Below, in pieces: positions 49,159-57,314 of a DNA stretch of 64,000 nt (positions are counted from its first letter, which is position 1; each line of letters begins with the position of its first letter). The stretch is from Methylobacterium bullatum. GTDB taxonomy: Bacteria; Pseudomonadota; Alphaproteobacteria; Rhizobiales; Beijerinckiaceae. A program made the position numbers and the translations under genes. The notes under the pieces are model-generated. The model made no database searches, was not told the origin of the DNA, and was given only the letters and a program-made list of their open reading frames with translations. Location of the stretch: assembly GCA_902712845.1 (NCBI GenBank), contig LR743504.1:3136001-3200000 (forward strand), written 5' to 3'.

Positions 49159-50557
49159 CGGTCGGTCCTTTCGGTTCGGTGGTGGAGGGGCGGGGAGCGG
49201 CGCCGAACACCAGGCCAAGGGCGCGCTCGCGCTCGCGGTCGGCGGCAATCTCGGCGTCCAAGACTTCGACATCGTAGCCAAGTGCTGCCACGGCTTGGCG
49301 GCGGCTCATGAGACCGGAATCAAGCATTGCCTGAGTCGCCTCGGCGTCTTTCAAAGGATCGACCCACGGCATGGGCGGCGGATACCAGTCGGCGCCAAGG
49401 TTATCTTCGGCATCGATCTCGCCAGAAAGGGCGGCGAGATTCACCACGCGATCCCAAATCGGGTTCAACATTTGCGGGATGATGGTCTGGTATTGAACCT
49501 GCTCGACACGTTGTCGGAAAGCCACGAGACCGGCACGAAGAGAACTGTAGTTCGCCCCGCTAAGGTCGCCCGTGAGAAGGTGTTCGGGCACGCCGAGACC
49601 GGCGGCGACTGCCCGAAGCTGCAACTTGGCGAACTCGATAGCCTGTTGAGCCTGTTGCGGCGCAGAGAACTCGATTGAATAGCCGCTCGGCAGGACTTTC
49701 AGCGTGCCCGGCTCCAAGCCAGTCTCAAGAATTGAACCGAGCTGGTCGCCCTCGAACGCTTGACCGGCGCCATTCTGATCTTGCAGGAAGCCGGCGTGCA
49801 TCGCGGCGACCTTCGTCCCGACAAGCAGCGCGTCCTCAAGTTGGTCGAGTTCGCTCAATCGCAAGAGTATCGGCGCGAGCCACGAGATTCCGCGAACCTG
49901 TCCCGCACCCATGGGCTGAAACAAGTGAACGATATCGGCCGCATCTACTCTAACCGGCGGCGCGTAGCTGGCGAATAAGTCGGTCGGTCGACCTTGCAGG
50001 ACGTGATAGGCAACACGCCGCCCATGGGCATCAAATTCGATACCGGCAATGATCCGGCGACCATCGCCGAGTTCGACGGTATGACTTGCGTCGACCATTT
50101 CGGCCGGGATCAACCGAAGTCGAAGACTGTTGTCGTGCCATTCGAAGTGCAGAAAGCTTTCGCCGTCCATGACCATGCCGCGCACCGCGGCGGCCTGGAT
50201 TCCGAAGAAATCAGTTCGCCCGTCGGCATCGGCGCCAGCCGCCCATCGGGCGAAAAACTGGTTGAGGCTCCGGCGGATCTCAGGGTCGGGATGCGAACTC
50301 GACGGGGTGATTCCAGCCCCCACATGGGCGGCCACCAGGGCGGCCACACCGCTCGCCGCCCAACTGTTGTTGTGGGCGAAGTAGCGGCTTCGCTCGCGCA
50401 CCGGGGCGGCGGCGGCGAGCGTCTCGGGGCCGACCGCACCGAAGCTCGGCCGGGCGTCCCATCGGCGGCCACCGCCGGCCGCATCGAACCGACGCGTTTG
50501 CGCGGGTGCGCCGACGATGCGGCTGAGCAGCTTTCTGAAAACGGACGGGCCGGCCAT
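49151..50557 (-). CDS. phage portal protein (lambda type)
   Basis: A 468-residue portal protein, the ring through which DNA enters the head. Conserved segments include RSRYFAHNNSWAASGVAAL, MVMDGESFLHFEW, FQPMGAGQVRGISWLAP and GDLSGANYSSLRAGLVAFR, typical of the lambda portal family. It lies between the unknown gene and the fused protease-capsid gene, overlapping the latter by eight bases. Confidence 0.92.
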   Translation of the reverse strand: MAGPSVFRKLLSRIVGAPAQTRRFDAAGGGRRWDARPSFGAVGPETLAAAAPVRERSRYFAHNNSWAASGVAALVAAHVGAGITPSSSHPDPEIRRSLNQFFARWAAGADADGRTDFFGIQAAAVRGMVMDGESFLHFEWHDNSLRLRLIPAEMVDASHTVELGDGRRIIAGIEFDAHGRRVAYHVLQGRPTDLFASYAPPVRVDAADIVHLFQPMGAGQVRGISWLAPILLRLSELDQLEDALLVGTKVAAMHAGFLQDQNGAGQAFEGDQLGSILETGLEPGTLKVLPSGYSIEFSAPQQAQQAIEFAKLQLRAVAAGLGVPEHLLTGDLSGANYSSLRAGLVAFRQRVEQVQYQTIIPQMLNPIWDRVVNLAALSGEIDAEDNLGADWYPPPMPWVDPLKDAEATQAMLDSGLMSRRQAVAALGYDVEVLDAEIAADRERERALGLVFGAAPRPSTTEPKGPTGA

Positions 50558-50560
50558 GGC

Positions 50561-51127
50561 TCAGTTGCCCGCGAGGCGCTGAATCAGGCCCGAAAGGAGG
50601 CCGTTCAACGGGACTTGGGTAACCACCTGAGGGACCGCGCCTGGGGGCACATAATGATGGTGATGCAGCGTGCCAGCAAGACGCTGCGAAGTGGGCGCGC
50701 AGAAAGCCCACGCCTCCTTCGTGCCAGTTTCCTGAACGCTGAAGAATGCAATCTCCAAGTTCCAATCGACACCGTTCTTGATGCCATTGACGGCCTCTAC
50801 GAACGAATAGGTAATGTGATCGCCAAAGACGGCGTTCGGACCATTCGATGACTTCCGGGATTCGGCATCCAGACCAAGCCGAACATCGCGAAGCATTTGG
50901 CTATTGAGGCCGACTTCAACGAGAACGGAAAGCACTCTGGCGCGATAGATCTCGACTTCATCGAACAGGACACTGCTAGTCCGACCATGACTGGCCTTCC
51001 CGCAGGATTTGATGATGCCTTTCGCGTACATGTTCTTGAGTTGGTTATGGATGTAGTCGACGTAATCTTCGTCTCTTCCATCCGCCTCCCCGATCAACGC
51101 TGCCGTTTCTCGCAATGTGCTGTTCAT
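50561..51127 (-). CDS. unknown protein between large terminase and portal
   Basis: A 188-residue protein I do not recognise. The N-terminal 90 residues (DYVDYIHNQLKNMYAKGIIKS, FDEVEIYRARVLSVLVEVG) look like a winged-helix or MerR-type DNA-binding region; the C-terminal part has a His-rich stretch (GTLHHHHYVPPG) and a Val/Leu-rich helix. It separates terL from the portal gene, three bases before the portal start. It could be a packaging or regulatory factor specific to the satellite. ATG 51127 chosen; a TTG nine bases upstream is also possible. Confidence 0.7.
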   Translation of the reverse strand: MNSTLRETAALIGEADGRDEDYVDYIHNQLKNMYAKGIIKSCGKASHGRTSSVLFDEVEIYRARVLSVLVEVGLNSQMLRDVRLGLDAESRKSSNGPNAVFGDHITYSFVEAVNGIKNGVDWNLEIAFFSVQETGTKEAWAFCAPTSQRLAGTLHHHHYVPPGAVPQVVTQVPLNGLLSGLIQRLAGN

Positions 51128-51308
51128 CGCCGCCAAGCCTCCAACTTCTGGCGATGGTCATACGACGTTAGGATTCAGACTTCAAGCGGCTTGAACGAGG
51201 TGCGTACCCGTGTCATAAAGTCTTCGCCGTGTTTCGAAGGCCCGGCCTACTCCACAATGGTGGCCGGGACGCCGTAAAAGGTGTCCCGGCCGAACGTATT
51301 TTTGGGGT

Positions 51309-53075
51309 CTAGCGGTTGAGCCAAGCCGACTTAACGGTATTCACGGGTTTCCGTGTCGGCGTGATCTGCGAGAGTTCTGCTTCGCGCCTATCGAGATCCA
51401 GGCTTAGAAGCCCTTTCGCCGCTAGCCCATAAATAAAACAATCCAAACACTCGGCCCGGCGACCGGTTATCCGCTCGAATGCACGTTCCGGGCGCCCGTT
51501 CTTGTAACGAACGACCCTTCGCTCGGACGTAAGCTCTTCGAAATACCGAAGCTCCAAGGTGTCGCTGAAACGGATATCGCGCCCCCTCGACAGTCGCGAC
51601 AGAAGCTGCGCCTTCAAAGCATCGACGCCGACGATAAATAATGCCGTACCCTTTGTTTGGGACTTCTGAATAGCGGGTCGCTGGAAACCGGATACACCTT
51701 TGCCGGCCATAATCTTTCGGCTAAACCTTGGTCGCGTGAACGAAGTCACGAAATCGCTCACGCCGCCGTCGCCGGAATCGATGACCGCCGCGTCGACGCC
51801 GAGAGTCCCGCCCATGGGGTGTTGCCAGCGGGATTTCAGTAGTTCGTCGCATTCGTGCCACGTCGAATCGTCAAGCGAGCCACCCCAAATCACCGTATGG
51901 GCAAGAACGAAGGTTTCTGTTCTCGAATGCCCAAGAAACGTCAACTCTAGACGGTCGTCCTGTACGTCTATGCCGACCGTGACCGTCAATACGGCCTCAG
52001 GAATAGCGTCCAGTCCGAAGCGTTCACGGCGGGAGGCGAGACCGGCTTCGTCCAATTCTTCGACGGACTCACGCCAACCTTGGGCGAGGATGGTGTTGAC
52101 GAAGGTCTGAAGCTTATCGGGATGCCCGGTTGCGGCGACGAATTCGGTCGCAAGCTTTGCCCATGAGGCGTTTGCTAGGCCGGATACCAGGGCGTTTAGC
52201 CGGAAACCTGCATGGCCCCGCACTTCCGGCTTGGTTGCCCGCCAGCGGCCAGCTTCGACCATCTCGCCCTTGAAACGTTCGTCCACGATCTCCTCGCAGG
52301 CCGGGCAACGGTATGCGGCCGTCTCGGGTCGCCTTGCCTGCCATTCGATATTGGCCCATAGGATCTCGTTGAAGACTCCACAGAGCTTGCATGGAACTTC
52401 GAAGACGCGAGAATCGCTTTGCTCGTAGGCGCGCAGGACGTTCGACGTTTCCTCATGGACGGGTGTACTGCCCATAATGATCTTGCGGTTGGGAAAACTC
52501 AGTGTCCGTCGCTCGGCAAGTGTGATCGGGTCGCCCTCTTTACTGGTTTCCATGCCGTCGACCTCATCCATGAGCAGGATTCGGACGTTGTGACGGCGTA
52601 AGTTGCGAGGCGACTTGGCGGCGACGATTTTGAGCGATCCGCCCGGAAACCGGCGCGACGCCAGCGTATTGCGGCCGGTTTCATCGTTTTCCGCCGACAG
52701 AAGACCATTCAGGACGGGCGTTGCTTCGAATATTGGCTCTAGGTCGGAGACGACATAATCCCTGCAGTCGCTTTCGGTCGGCAACAAAACCAGGATCGGG
52801 CTCGGCTCGTTCGCGACGAAGCTCGCCAGCGCACCCGAGAGGAGGGTCGTGAAGCCGACGCGAACCGGTTTAATCAGGGTGACCCGCTCAAGAGTTGGAT
52901 CGGTGATCGCGTCGGCGATCTCCCGTTGATAGGGCCACAGGCGCACTCTACCAGGTAACGCGGACACGCCTTCCGGTAACCGCATCTCCGTTTCTATCCA
53001 TTCCGAGAGTCGCAGTCTCGGCGGCGGGATCAAAGCGCGTAACGCGCGGCGGCGAACGTTATCAAGCGCGGTCAT
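51309..53075 (-). CDS. terminase large subunit (GpA family)
   Basis: A 588-residue DNA-packaging motor. The lambda-type ATPase motif is LIKPVRVGFTTLLSG (about residues 67-81), with Walker B ILLMDEVDGM (about 165) and a zinc-ribbon-like CKLCGVFNEI and CPACEEIVDE (about 225-255). The nuclease domain follows, with LTVTVGIDVQDDRLEL (about 350) and CLDCFIYGLAAKGLL near the C-terminus. It overlaps terS by 14 bases and is followed by a 181-base gap before the unknown gene. Confidence 0.93.
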   Translation of the reverse strand: MTALDNVRRRALRALIPPPRLRLSEWIETEMRLPEGVSALPGRVRLWPYQREIADAITDPTLERVTLIKPVRVGFTTLLSGALASFVANEPSPILVLLPTESDCRDYVVSDLEPIFEATPVLNGLLSAENDETGRNTLASRRFPGGSLKIVAAKSPRNLRRHNVRILLMDEVDGMETSKEGDPITLAERRTLSFPNRKIIMGSTPVHEETSNVLRAYEQSDSRVFEVPCKLCGVFNEILWANIEWQARRPETAAYRCPACEEIVDERFKGEMVEAGRWRATKPEVRGHAGFRLNALVSGLANASWAKLATEFVAATGHPDKLQTFVNTILAQGWRESVEELDEAGLASRRERFGLDAIPEAVLTVTVGIDVQDDRLELTFLGHSRTETFVLAHTVIWGGSLDDSTWHECDELLKSRWQHPMGGTLGVDAAVIDSGDGGVSDFVTSFTRPRFSRKIMAGKGVSGFQRPAIQKSQTKGTALFIVGVDALKAQLLSRLSRGRDIRFSDTLELRYFEELTSERRVVRYKNGRPERAFERITGRRAECLDCFIYGLAAKGLLSLDLDRREAELSQITPTRKPVNTVKSAWLNR

Positions 53076-53700
53076 TACCTACCTCATCCAGCACGTCGCG
53101 GATTTCGCGGTCAATAATTGAAACATCGGCGGCCGAAAGCGTGCCCAAACGCTGTTGAATCCGAGACGGCAGGGCCAACATCGAGGCCCGAATACCTTGG
53201 AGGACGGTTGCCCATTCAGTTTCTACGTCTTTGGCCGGAATCAGTTCGGCGCGTGACGCGGCAAGCTTCAGTTCCGCCGCGTCGGCCTGTGCCTTCGTAA
53301 GGCGTTCCCGTTCGGCTGCGAGCGTGGAGGACTGCGACCGGCCCCCGGCGACCTTCCTGAGGTGCTCGACGTGCAGCCGGATCGAGGCGTCGCGGTCGTA
53401 CTCACCATGGGCAACCCTGACGACCGTCCCGGCGTCCGCGAACTTGGGGATCTGCCTGATGTGGACGCCAAGGAGGTCGGCCAGCGTGGCCACGTCGACG
53501 ATGACCGGTCTCTTGCCCATGGATGAACGAGCGGGGCTTTCCGGCGACCTCGATTTAGGAGGCCGTCCAGAGCGCTTCGTTGCCGGAACGGTGTCTGGTG
53601 GCTCGGAACTCGCTCTCGGCCGCTGGCGGGTGGTCTGAGGCGATTCCTGGGGCCTCCCGTTGCCCAAGAAGTCCTCAATGTCGGCGTCGAAGGTGCCCAT
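53062..53700 (-). CDS. terminase small subunit (Nu1 type)
   Basis: A 212-residue protein. DVATLADLLGVHIRQIPKFADAG, followed by RVAHGEYDRDASIRLHVEHLRKVAG, is the winged-helix DNA-recognition motif of Nu1-type small terminases (about residues 75-115); a helical ERERLTKAQADAAELKLAASRAELIP segment (about 130-155) then binds TerL. The N-terminal 60 residues are low complexity. It recognises the satellite packaging site. Start 53700 is preferred; the frame is open to 53889 with no ribosome site. Confidence 0.85.
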   Translation of the reverse strand: MGTFDADIEDFLGNGRPQESPQTTRQRPRASSEPPDTVPATKRSGRPPKSRSPESPARSSMGKRPVIVDVATLADLLGVHIRQIPKFADAGTVVRVAHGEYDRDASIRLHVEHLRKVAGGRSQSSTLAAERERLTKAQADAAELKLAASRAELIPAKDVETEWATVLQGIRASMLALPSRIQQRLGTLSAADVSIIDREIRDVLDEVGNDRA

Positions 53701-53885
53701 GGGGTCGATTCTTTCAGTTTTTTCAGTTTTTCGGGGCGGCTGGGAAGAAAAGTCGAAATGAAAACGCCGTCTTCGTATTAAAATTTGAAAAGAAAGAGTT
53801 CGAGCGCTCAGCGAACCCCCCAATACTGCCGAGGGGGGAGGGACCCAAATATCGGCAGGTTTTCGGGTCATCGAGCGGCAGGGTT

Positions 53886-54158
53886 TCAACTTTCAATGCC
53901 TGTCAGGCGAACTTGGATACCCCTGTAGCCACGTCCACGGATGCCGAACCTGTTCCGAATGGGCGTAAAACCGCGCTTTCGAAGCCTGTTCGGAAAGGTC
54001 TTAGTCTTTCCGTCTGGAAACTCTTCCGCCCGATTGGCGAAGTGCGACCACGAAATCCAAAGATCCTCGCTCGTGGAAACGGCGAGGCTCCCTGTCTCGC
54101 AGCACTCATCGATCCAGCGTTGGAACGTGGCCTCGTCTTGGAGATGGTCGTTGGTCAT
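53886..54158 (-). CDS. stand-alone copy of the primase C-terminal domain
   Basis: A 90-residue protein of the same type as the last 80 residues of the primase: TFQRWIDECCETGSLAVST and GIRGRGYRGIQV against TFQLWIDECCEIGKLAAST and GIRGRGFKGIKV. By eye, 50 of 73 aligned positions are identical without gaps. It has its own ATG and stop. It lies downstream of the primase, 298 bases away, separated by a long hairpin. It may bind DNA or partner proteins as the primase domain does; a duplicated relic is the other possibility. Confidence 0.7.
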   Translation of the reverse strand: MTNDHLQDEATFQRWIDECCETGSLAVSTSEDLWISWSHFANRAEEFPDGKTKTFPNRLRKRGFTPIRNRFGIRGRGYRGIQVRLTGIES

Positions 54159-54190
54159 CGGCCTACCCTTCGATTGTCCGGGGTTTGGGG

Positions 54191-54350
54191 CGGTTGGGAC
54201 GGTTGGGGCGGGTTGTCGGAAAGGTCACTACACGCGAGGGGCATTCCGGACTCTGAGAGGGGAAACCATGAGTCCCCATGCTGCCAGGGCTTCCCTGATG
54301 CTCGCGCGTGTAGCAGCCTTTCTAACCAACCGCCCCAACCGTCCCAATTG
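54191..54350. repeat. long imperfect inverted repeat, candidate replication origin
   Basis: The left arm (54191-54240) and the reverse complement of the right arm (54301-54350) match at 39 of 50 positions without gaps. Each arm starts with short units of CGGTTGGGA type (CGGTTGGGACGGTTGGGG left), and each ends CACTACACGCG or GCTACACGCG. A 60-base middle part holds GGGGAAACCATGAGTCCCC. It lies in the 298-base gap just after the primase gene. Iterons plus a hairpin near a P4-type primase suggest an origin, but this is inferred. Confidence 0.6.
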
Positions 54351-54456
54351 AATGATTTCAATGGGTTAGCCGTTCTCACCTGACCCAAAATCGACGTGAT
54401 TTCGCCCGATGCGGCCGAGAATCTGAAACTCTTGGGCATCGGGCGAGACATGGCGG

Positions 54457-56676
54457 TCAGGCCGTTGGGTCGAAAAGGTCGGCATCTTGGACTTTGATGC
54501 CCTTGAAGCCGCGCCCACGGATGCCACTCGTATTCTTCACGGGCACAAAGCCGCGCTGTTGCAGCCGATCCGGGAAGGTCTTCGTCTTCGACCCTGGATC
54601 CTCTCCCGCCCTATGGGCAAACCGCGACCACGAATCCCATAGATCCTCGTTGGTCGAGGCTGCGAGCTTCCCGATCTCGCAGCACTCATCGATCCAGAGT
54701 TGGAACGTGTCCTGCGTCTCGAAATACGCCTGCGTGGTCGCCGTCACGACTTCCGGGCGAACCAGGCCGTTGGCTTGCCAGTCTAGGCATCCCAGGATCG
54801 CCCATGAGAGGATGCCGGGCCATTCCGCTCGCAGTCGTGCCTTCAGCGTGTCGTCGGGCCGTTCGGGCCTGTGATCGAACGGGAGGACGTTGAAGCGGCG
54901 CTTCACGGCGGCATCCACGTCGAGGATCGCCGGCCGATGGTTGCCGATGATCGTCAGCTTGAATTCCGGGACGAATTCGAAGCTGTCCTGCCGCATGAAG
55001 CGAGCCGTGAGCGTGTCGCCGCCGGTCATGGCCGTGATGCGCTGTTGCGCCCACGCGCGGCCTTGCTCGGTTTCGGAAGCCCGCGCCATCCGTGCGCCCC
55101 GCAACCGGGCGATCTCTTCCGGGTGCCGGTCGTACTTCGACGCGCTCAGGGTCTCGGTGGCGACGTTGGTGCAATAGTCGCCCATGAGATCGCCGATGGT
55201 GTTCACGGCAGTGCTCTTGCCGCTGCCGCCCGGCCCATGGACGAAGAGCAGTGATTCTTCCCGCGTGTCGCCCGTCAGGCTGTAGCCGGCCCATTGCGCG
55301 AAGAACCGAATCGCATCCGCGTCACCCGCCAGGGCCTCGCTCAGGAAGGTACGCCAGGTCGGGCAATCCCGGTCCTCGTTGAATTGGTCGAGTGGGATCG
55401 GACCTACGGCAGTCGCCTTGGTGATGAGGTCGCCCTGCCGGCCAGGACGCAGAACGCCCGTCCGAAGCTCCACGGTGCCGGCTGGCGTGCCGAGCAGCCA
55501 TTGATCGCGGTCCCACACACGGCCTTCCACCGCAAAGGCGCGATCCGCACGGGCAAACCGCTCCACGCCACCGGCCGATGACGCTCGCGACAGGGATTTG
55601 GCATCACGATTCTTCGGATCGTCCGCCAGCATCGCGCGACAGGTCTCGCGGCACCAGTCGAAGGCCAGCTGCGTCTCTTCCCGCCGCCAGCGCTGCCCAT
55701 CCCAGGCGAACCATTTGCCGGCCGTGTGGCAGTACCGGAAACTGTCACCGTGGAGGGCCGCAAAGTTACGGGCCACCCCGTCCTCGGTGAAAGCGAAGGC
55801 TTCGCCCACCGCGCCGTTGGCGGATTGCCAAGTGCGTTCGACCTGACGGGCATCGGCCGCCCATCCGGCGAGATCCGCATCCTTGCCGAGTGCCAGGCGG
55901 AAGTTCTCGATGGTGCCCCTGTGGCGCCGGATCTCGCAGGCTACACCATAGGCGCGACCGCTCCGCGACGTGTCGAACTCGGCCTTTATGGGCTTTTCAA
56001 GTTTCGCCTGCGTCGGCTCCCCCTTGAAGGCCGGGCCGGCGGTATTGATGAGCCATTCAAGCTCGGTCGCACCAACGAAGCGGATTTCGTCGCACAGCCC
56101 GACCGTATCCTCATCGAATGTCTGAGGATCGATATTGCTACGCGTGACCGTGAAATACCGACCGCCCATATGAAGAGCGATTTCGCAGTGGTTGCCCTTC
56201 GACCACGATTTCCCGAACTTACCCGCGAGAAGCGATTTGATGATTTCGCCGTCAGACCGGCAGTATGTAAAGAATATTTTCGCACCGATATTGCTTGGCG
56301 AAATTTCGGTGTAGGAATCGAAGCGCCGAATGATCTCGGCCGCCCATGTCTCAATGACGCCGGTATCGGCGTTGCGGCAGGAGTCGAGGTCGACGCCTCC
56401 GATGGCCAAGCCATCGTATTCGCCCAACTGGATACCGATCCCGCCTTGCTCGCCATGGGCCAGCAACGCCGCTGCCCAAGCCTGAGCGTCGGCCTTGGTG
56501 CCCCATGTCGTCGGATCGCCTGCCTTGGCGGGCCGCCCTGAATGACCGTAGGGAACCTTCGTCGCCTTCCCGTTGCGGATCTGTGAGCGCCACGCAACCC
56601 AACGAGGGTGAGGGGCGAGATCGGCCAACGGCATAGGAGGGAGAGTATCGAGGTCTTCGAACTCAACGGCGCTCAT
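54457..56676 (-). CDS. primase-helicase, P4/D5 type, of the satellite
   Basis: A 739-residue replication protein. The N-terminal third (WVAWRSQIRNGKATKVPYG, GIGIQLGEYDGLAIGGVDLD) is the bifunctional primase-polymerase type, and the D5/P4 helicase domain begins about residue 470 with Walker A FVHGPGGSGKSTAVNT (about residue 480). The C-terminal domain (YFETQDTFQLWIDECCEIG) is the one duplicated at 53886. It should start replication of the excised element. ATG 56676 overlaps the stop of the upstream small gene; longer starts lack a domain. Confidence 0.9.
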   Translation of the reverse strand: MSAVEFEDLDTLPPMPLADLAPHPRWVAWRSQIRNGKATKVPYGHSGRPAKAGDPTTWGTKADAQAWAAALLAHGEQGGIGIQLGEYDGLAIGGVDLDSCRNADTGVIETWAAEIIRRFDSYTEISPSNIGAKIFFTYCRSDGEIIKSLLAGKFGKSWSKGNHCEIALHMGGRYFTVTRSNIDPQTFDEDTVGLCDEIRFVGATELEWLINTAGPAFKGEPTQAKLEKPIKAEFDTSRSGRAYGVACEIRRHRGTIENFRLALGKDADLAGWAADARQVERTWQSANGAVGEAFAFTEDGVARNFAALHGDSFRYCHTAGKWFAWDGQRWRREETQLAFDWCRETCRAMLADDPKNRDAKSLSRASSAGGVERFARADRAFAVEGRVWDRDQWLLGTPAGTVELRTGVLRPGRQGDLITKATAVGPIPLDQFNEDRDCPTWRTFLSEALAGDADAIRFFAQWAGYSLTGDTREESLLFVHGPGGSGKSTAVNTIGDLMGDYCTNVATETLSASKYDRHPEEIARLRGARMARASETEQGRAWAQQRITAMTGGDTLTARFMRQDSFEFVPEFKLTIIGNHRPAILDVDAAVKRRFNVLPFDHRPERPDDTLKARLRAEWPGILSWAILGCLDWQANGLVRPEVVTATTQAYFETQDTFQLWIDECCEIGKLAASTNEDLWDSWSRFAHRAGEDPGSKTKTFPDRLQQRGFVPVKNTSGIRGRGFKGIKVQDADLFDPTA

Positions 56677-56990
56677 GACTGCGCCCCCGGAGCTACAGCC
56701 GCATAGATCGCGGCGCAGCGTGCCTCGCTCACATCGGTCTCGGCGTCCCGGTAGCAGGGGAATAGGAGGCGCAGCCGGACATGCTCGCGAATCACCTGCC
56801 GGATGACCACGAACCAACGGAGGCCATCGGCGAGATCGCCGGCCCGGAACTCGGCGATCTCATCCTGCGATGCGATTCGCACCCGGAACGAGCGATCCGG
56901 GTAGCGCCGAAAGAACCGGCGATCACCCTCGATCACCCGATCCACCTTCCGGGATCGGGCGTTGTCTGCTAACACGCTTCTGACACGCAT
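56673..56990 (-). CDS. small unknown protein, first gene of the satellite
   Basis: A 105-residue basic protein, RVIEGDRRFFRRYPDRSFRVR then WFVVIRQVIREHVRLRLLFP, that I do not recognise. ATG 56990 is the first likely start; the stop overlaps the primase ATG by four bases, so it is translationally coupled to replication. It lies 84 bases from the right attachment site, at the probable promoter end of the element. Confidence 0.65.
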   Translation of the reverse strand: MRVRSVLADNARSRKVDRVIEGDRRFFRRYPDRSFRVRIASQDEIAEFRAGDLADGLRWFVVIRQVIREHVRLRLLFPCYRDAETDVSEARCAAIYAAVAPGAQS

Positions 56991-57073
56991 GGACTGCCAC
57001 ACCTTCGATAGTGCGTGCGTCGTTTGCGCGTGTCTGCCTACTTAAGTCGTTGTTTTTGCTTGACTTCTACAGT

Positions 57074-57122
57074 CTTGCCAAGGTTGGGGTCGAGGGTTCG
57101 AATCCCTTCGCCCGCTCCAATT
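57074..57122. repeat. right attachment site (49-bp direct repeat)
   Basis: Exact second copy of the tRNA-Gly 3' half from the anticodon loop, ending CGCTCCAATT. Left flank CTACAGT is element DNA; right flank CATCCAACC is the original sequence downstream of the tRNA. No cloverleaf 5' half is present, so it is not a functional tRNA gene. Confidence 0.96.
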
Positions 57123-57149
57123 CATCCAACCGACTTACAGTTCTGCGAC

Positions 57150-57180
57150 AGGCCGCCTTCGGGCGGCCTTCGTCGTTTTT
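57150..57180 (+). terminator. intrinsic terminator, probably of the former tRNA-Gly unit
   Basis: AGGCCGCC (57150-57157), loop TTCG, GGCGGCCT (57162-57169), then a T run (57176-57180). Being 28 bases beyond the right repeat, it was presumably the tRNA-Gly terminator before the element inserted. Confidence 0.8.
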
Positions 57181-57314
57181 CGCGCCTTTTGGTTGACGGT
57201 CATGACGCGTCGGCTTCCGGCACATCGATCCATGCGGCGGCGGCCTTCCGACATTGTCGATGAACCAATGCGCCCCTCTGCATGTTGAGTGAGTGACAGC
57301 AAGGGAAAAAACGT

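Larger units (their letters stand above)
45312..57122. mobile_element. integrated capsid-forming satellite (cf-PICI-like) at tRNA-Gly
   Basis: An 11.8-kb element bounded by a 49-bp direct repeat of the tRNA-Gly 3' half. Eleven or so genes, all on the minus strand and tightly spaced or overlapping, encode: small protein, primase-helicase, primase C-terminal copy, TerS, TerL, unknown protein, portal, protease-capsid fusion, gpW-like connector, DUF2190 decoration protein, HTH protein, integrase. Tail, baseplate, lysis and repressor genes are absent, while every gene present looks intact. This complement fits phage satellites that build their own capsid and borrow tails (capsid-forming PICIs; known from the literature of Gammaproteobacteria and Firmicutes). 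A reduced prophage is the main alternative. Confidence 0.8.

Noticed and set aside
48241..49311. A 356-residue plus-strand frame opposite the protease-capsid gene
   Set aside because: Antisense to a clear phage gene; Arg and Gly runs come from the hinge repeats.
54155..54451. A 98-residue minus-strand frame over the long hairpin after the primase
   Set aside because: Its Trp-Gly-Asp repeats come from the iteron-like DNA of the inverted repeat; not supported as a gene.
57074..57118. Second tRNA-Gly gene at the right end of the element
   Set aside because: Only the 3' half is present; the acceptor and D arms are missing, so it is an attachment-site copy, not a gene.
45283..57122. CRISPR array or defence island
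   Set aside because: No regularly spaced direct repeats and no defence-type enzyme families were seen; the genes of the element are replication, packaging and capsid types.
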